Shown in pieces: positions 5,533 through 5,933 of a stretch of 5,933 bases of DNA. The stretch comes from an uncultured Bacteroidales bacterium (GTDB taxonomy: Bacteria; Bacteroidota; Bacteroidia; Bacteroidales; Tenuifilaceae): positions 1-5,933 of the forward strand of contig CALGIR010000347.1 of assembly GCA_937915475.1 (NCBI GenBank), in the 5' to 3' direction. The notes beneath the pieces were generated by a model. It ran no database searches and had not been told where the DNA came from. It saw only the letters and a program-made list of their open reading frames with translations. Within the stretch, counting starts at the first letter, position 1. Every line of letters begins with the position of its first letter. The position numbers and the translations under genes were made by a program.

Positions 5533-5933
5533 TTATTTTTCAACAACAATATTGCCATCAAGAACAACAGCGGTTTGAGCTAAAGCTCTTCCATTAAAGG
5601 ATGCTCCTGTCTGAAAAGTTATACCAGTCATCGACAAAATAATACCCTCAAAATGAGATGTTGCTCCAAAAATTGCTTCACCAGATATCTGCCAGAAAAT
5701 GTTTTTAGCTTGAGCACCTCCTTCAAGGATAACGTTTACTGCGGAACTCGTGGTAAGATCTCCTGAAATTTGGAAAATCCAAACATCATCGGCTCCACCC
5801 GAGATAGTAACATCAGAAGGCAATGTAACTGTACTTGTCCATTTATACAAACCTGCAATAAGTGTTTTACCGCCTAAATTCCCAGTTCCTAACTCAAGAA
5901 AATCAGGAGTCGGGCGACCAGCAGCATCGTTAT
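5533..5933 (-). CDS. DUF3494 ice-binding family protein, C-terminal part (runs off the right edge)
   Basis: Reading begins at the window's right edge (first full codon at 5931) and gives 132 residues of the C-terminal part of a DUF3494 ice-binding domain, a beta-helical fold of about 200-220 residues. Members are usually secreted or surface proteins that bind ice or act in adhesion. Diagnostic segments are NDAAGRPTPDFLELGTGNLGG, then TLIAGLYKW, VTISGGADDVWIFQISGDL, GGAQAKNIFWQISGEA, FEGIIL, TGASFNGRALAQTAV and a terminal strand NIVVEK. The start and any signal peptide lie outside the window; a TTG near 5850 is internal, not a start. The protein stops directly at the end of the domain, without an added C-terminal sorting domain, although one could not be ruled out elsewhere in the protein. 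An intrinsic terminator follows. Family membership is sure; actual ice binding is inference, as DUF3494 proteins also occur outside cold habitats. Confidence 0.92.
   Translation of the reverse strand, partial: NDAAGRPTPDFLELGTGNLGGKTLIAGLYKWTSTVTLPSDVTISGGADDVWIFQISGDLTTSSAVNVILEGGAQAKNIFWQISGEAIFGATSHFEGIILSMTGITFQTGASFNGRALAQTAVVLDGNIVVEK

Noticed and set aside
5848..5850. TTG at 5850 as a start for the ice-binding protein
   Set aside because: The same frame continues upstream with clear DUF3494 sequence (NDAAGRPTPDFLELGTGNLGG) to the window edge, so this codon is an internal leucine.

Overview
The window looks like chromosomal DNA from a member of the Bacteroidota, perhaps a marine or cold-habitat Bacteroidia. 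The pointers are AT-rich intergenic DNA, starts with A/T-rich leaders and no clear Shine-Dalgarno, a PAS hybrid histidine kinase of a style common in that phylum, a Thivi_2564-type mini membrane protein and a DUF3494 ice-binding protein. This placement rests on gene families recognised by eye, not on a database search.

Layout from left to right. Positions 1-132 hold no gene but carry a 40-bp imperfect palindrome (71-110) and a short direct repeat. A HdeD/DUF308 six-helix membrane protein lies on the minus strand (133-771). About 665 bp without a gene follows (772-1436). It contains a 14-bp direct repeat 339 bp apart, a degenerate copy of a widespread CCCTGAGCCTGTC-type intergenic repeat, and weak Bacteroidota-style promoter candidates for the genes on either side. 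A complete methyl-accepting chemotaxis protein is on the plus strand (1437-3209). Convergent to it, on the minus strand, is a PAS-HisKA-HATPase-receiver hybrid histidine kinase broken into two overlapping reading frames (4123-4935 and 3267-4175). Further right, all on the minus strand, are a 61-residue two-helix membrane protein (5152-5337) and the C-terminal part of a DUF3494 protein (5533 to the right edge), which ends at a clear intrinsic terminator.

How the genes relate. They do not form an evident operon: strands alternate, the gaps are wide, and the ice-binding gene has its own terminator. The loose theme is envelope, stress and sensing: two small membrane proteins of stress-associated families, an ice-binding or adhesive surface protein, a chemoreceptor and a broken phosphorelay kinase. 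No cheA, cheW, cheR or cheB is in view, so the chemoreceptor must work with proteins encoded elsewhere.

I did not find a clearly new biological system. The best leads are the frame break in the kinase, which falls at the end of the dimerisation helices and looks like a deletion of about 20 nt; a C-terminal DYKTF on the chemoreceptor that fits the CheR/CheB-tethering pentapeptide; a CxxC motif in its sensor domain; and several unexplained palindromes and repeats in the intergenic DNA.
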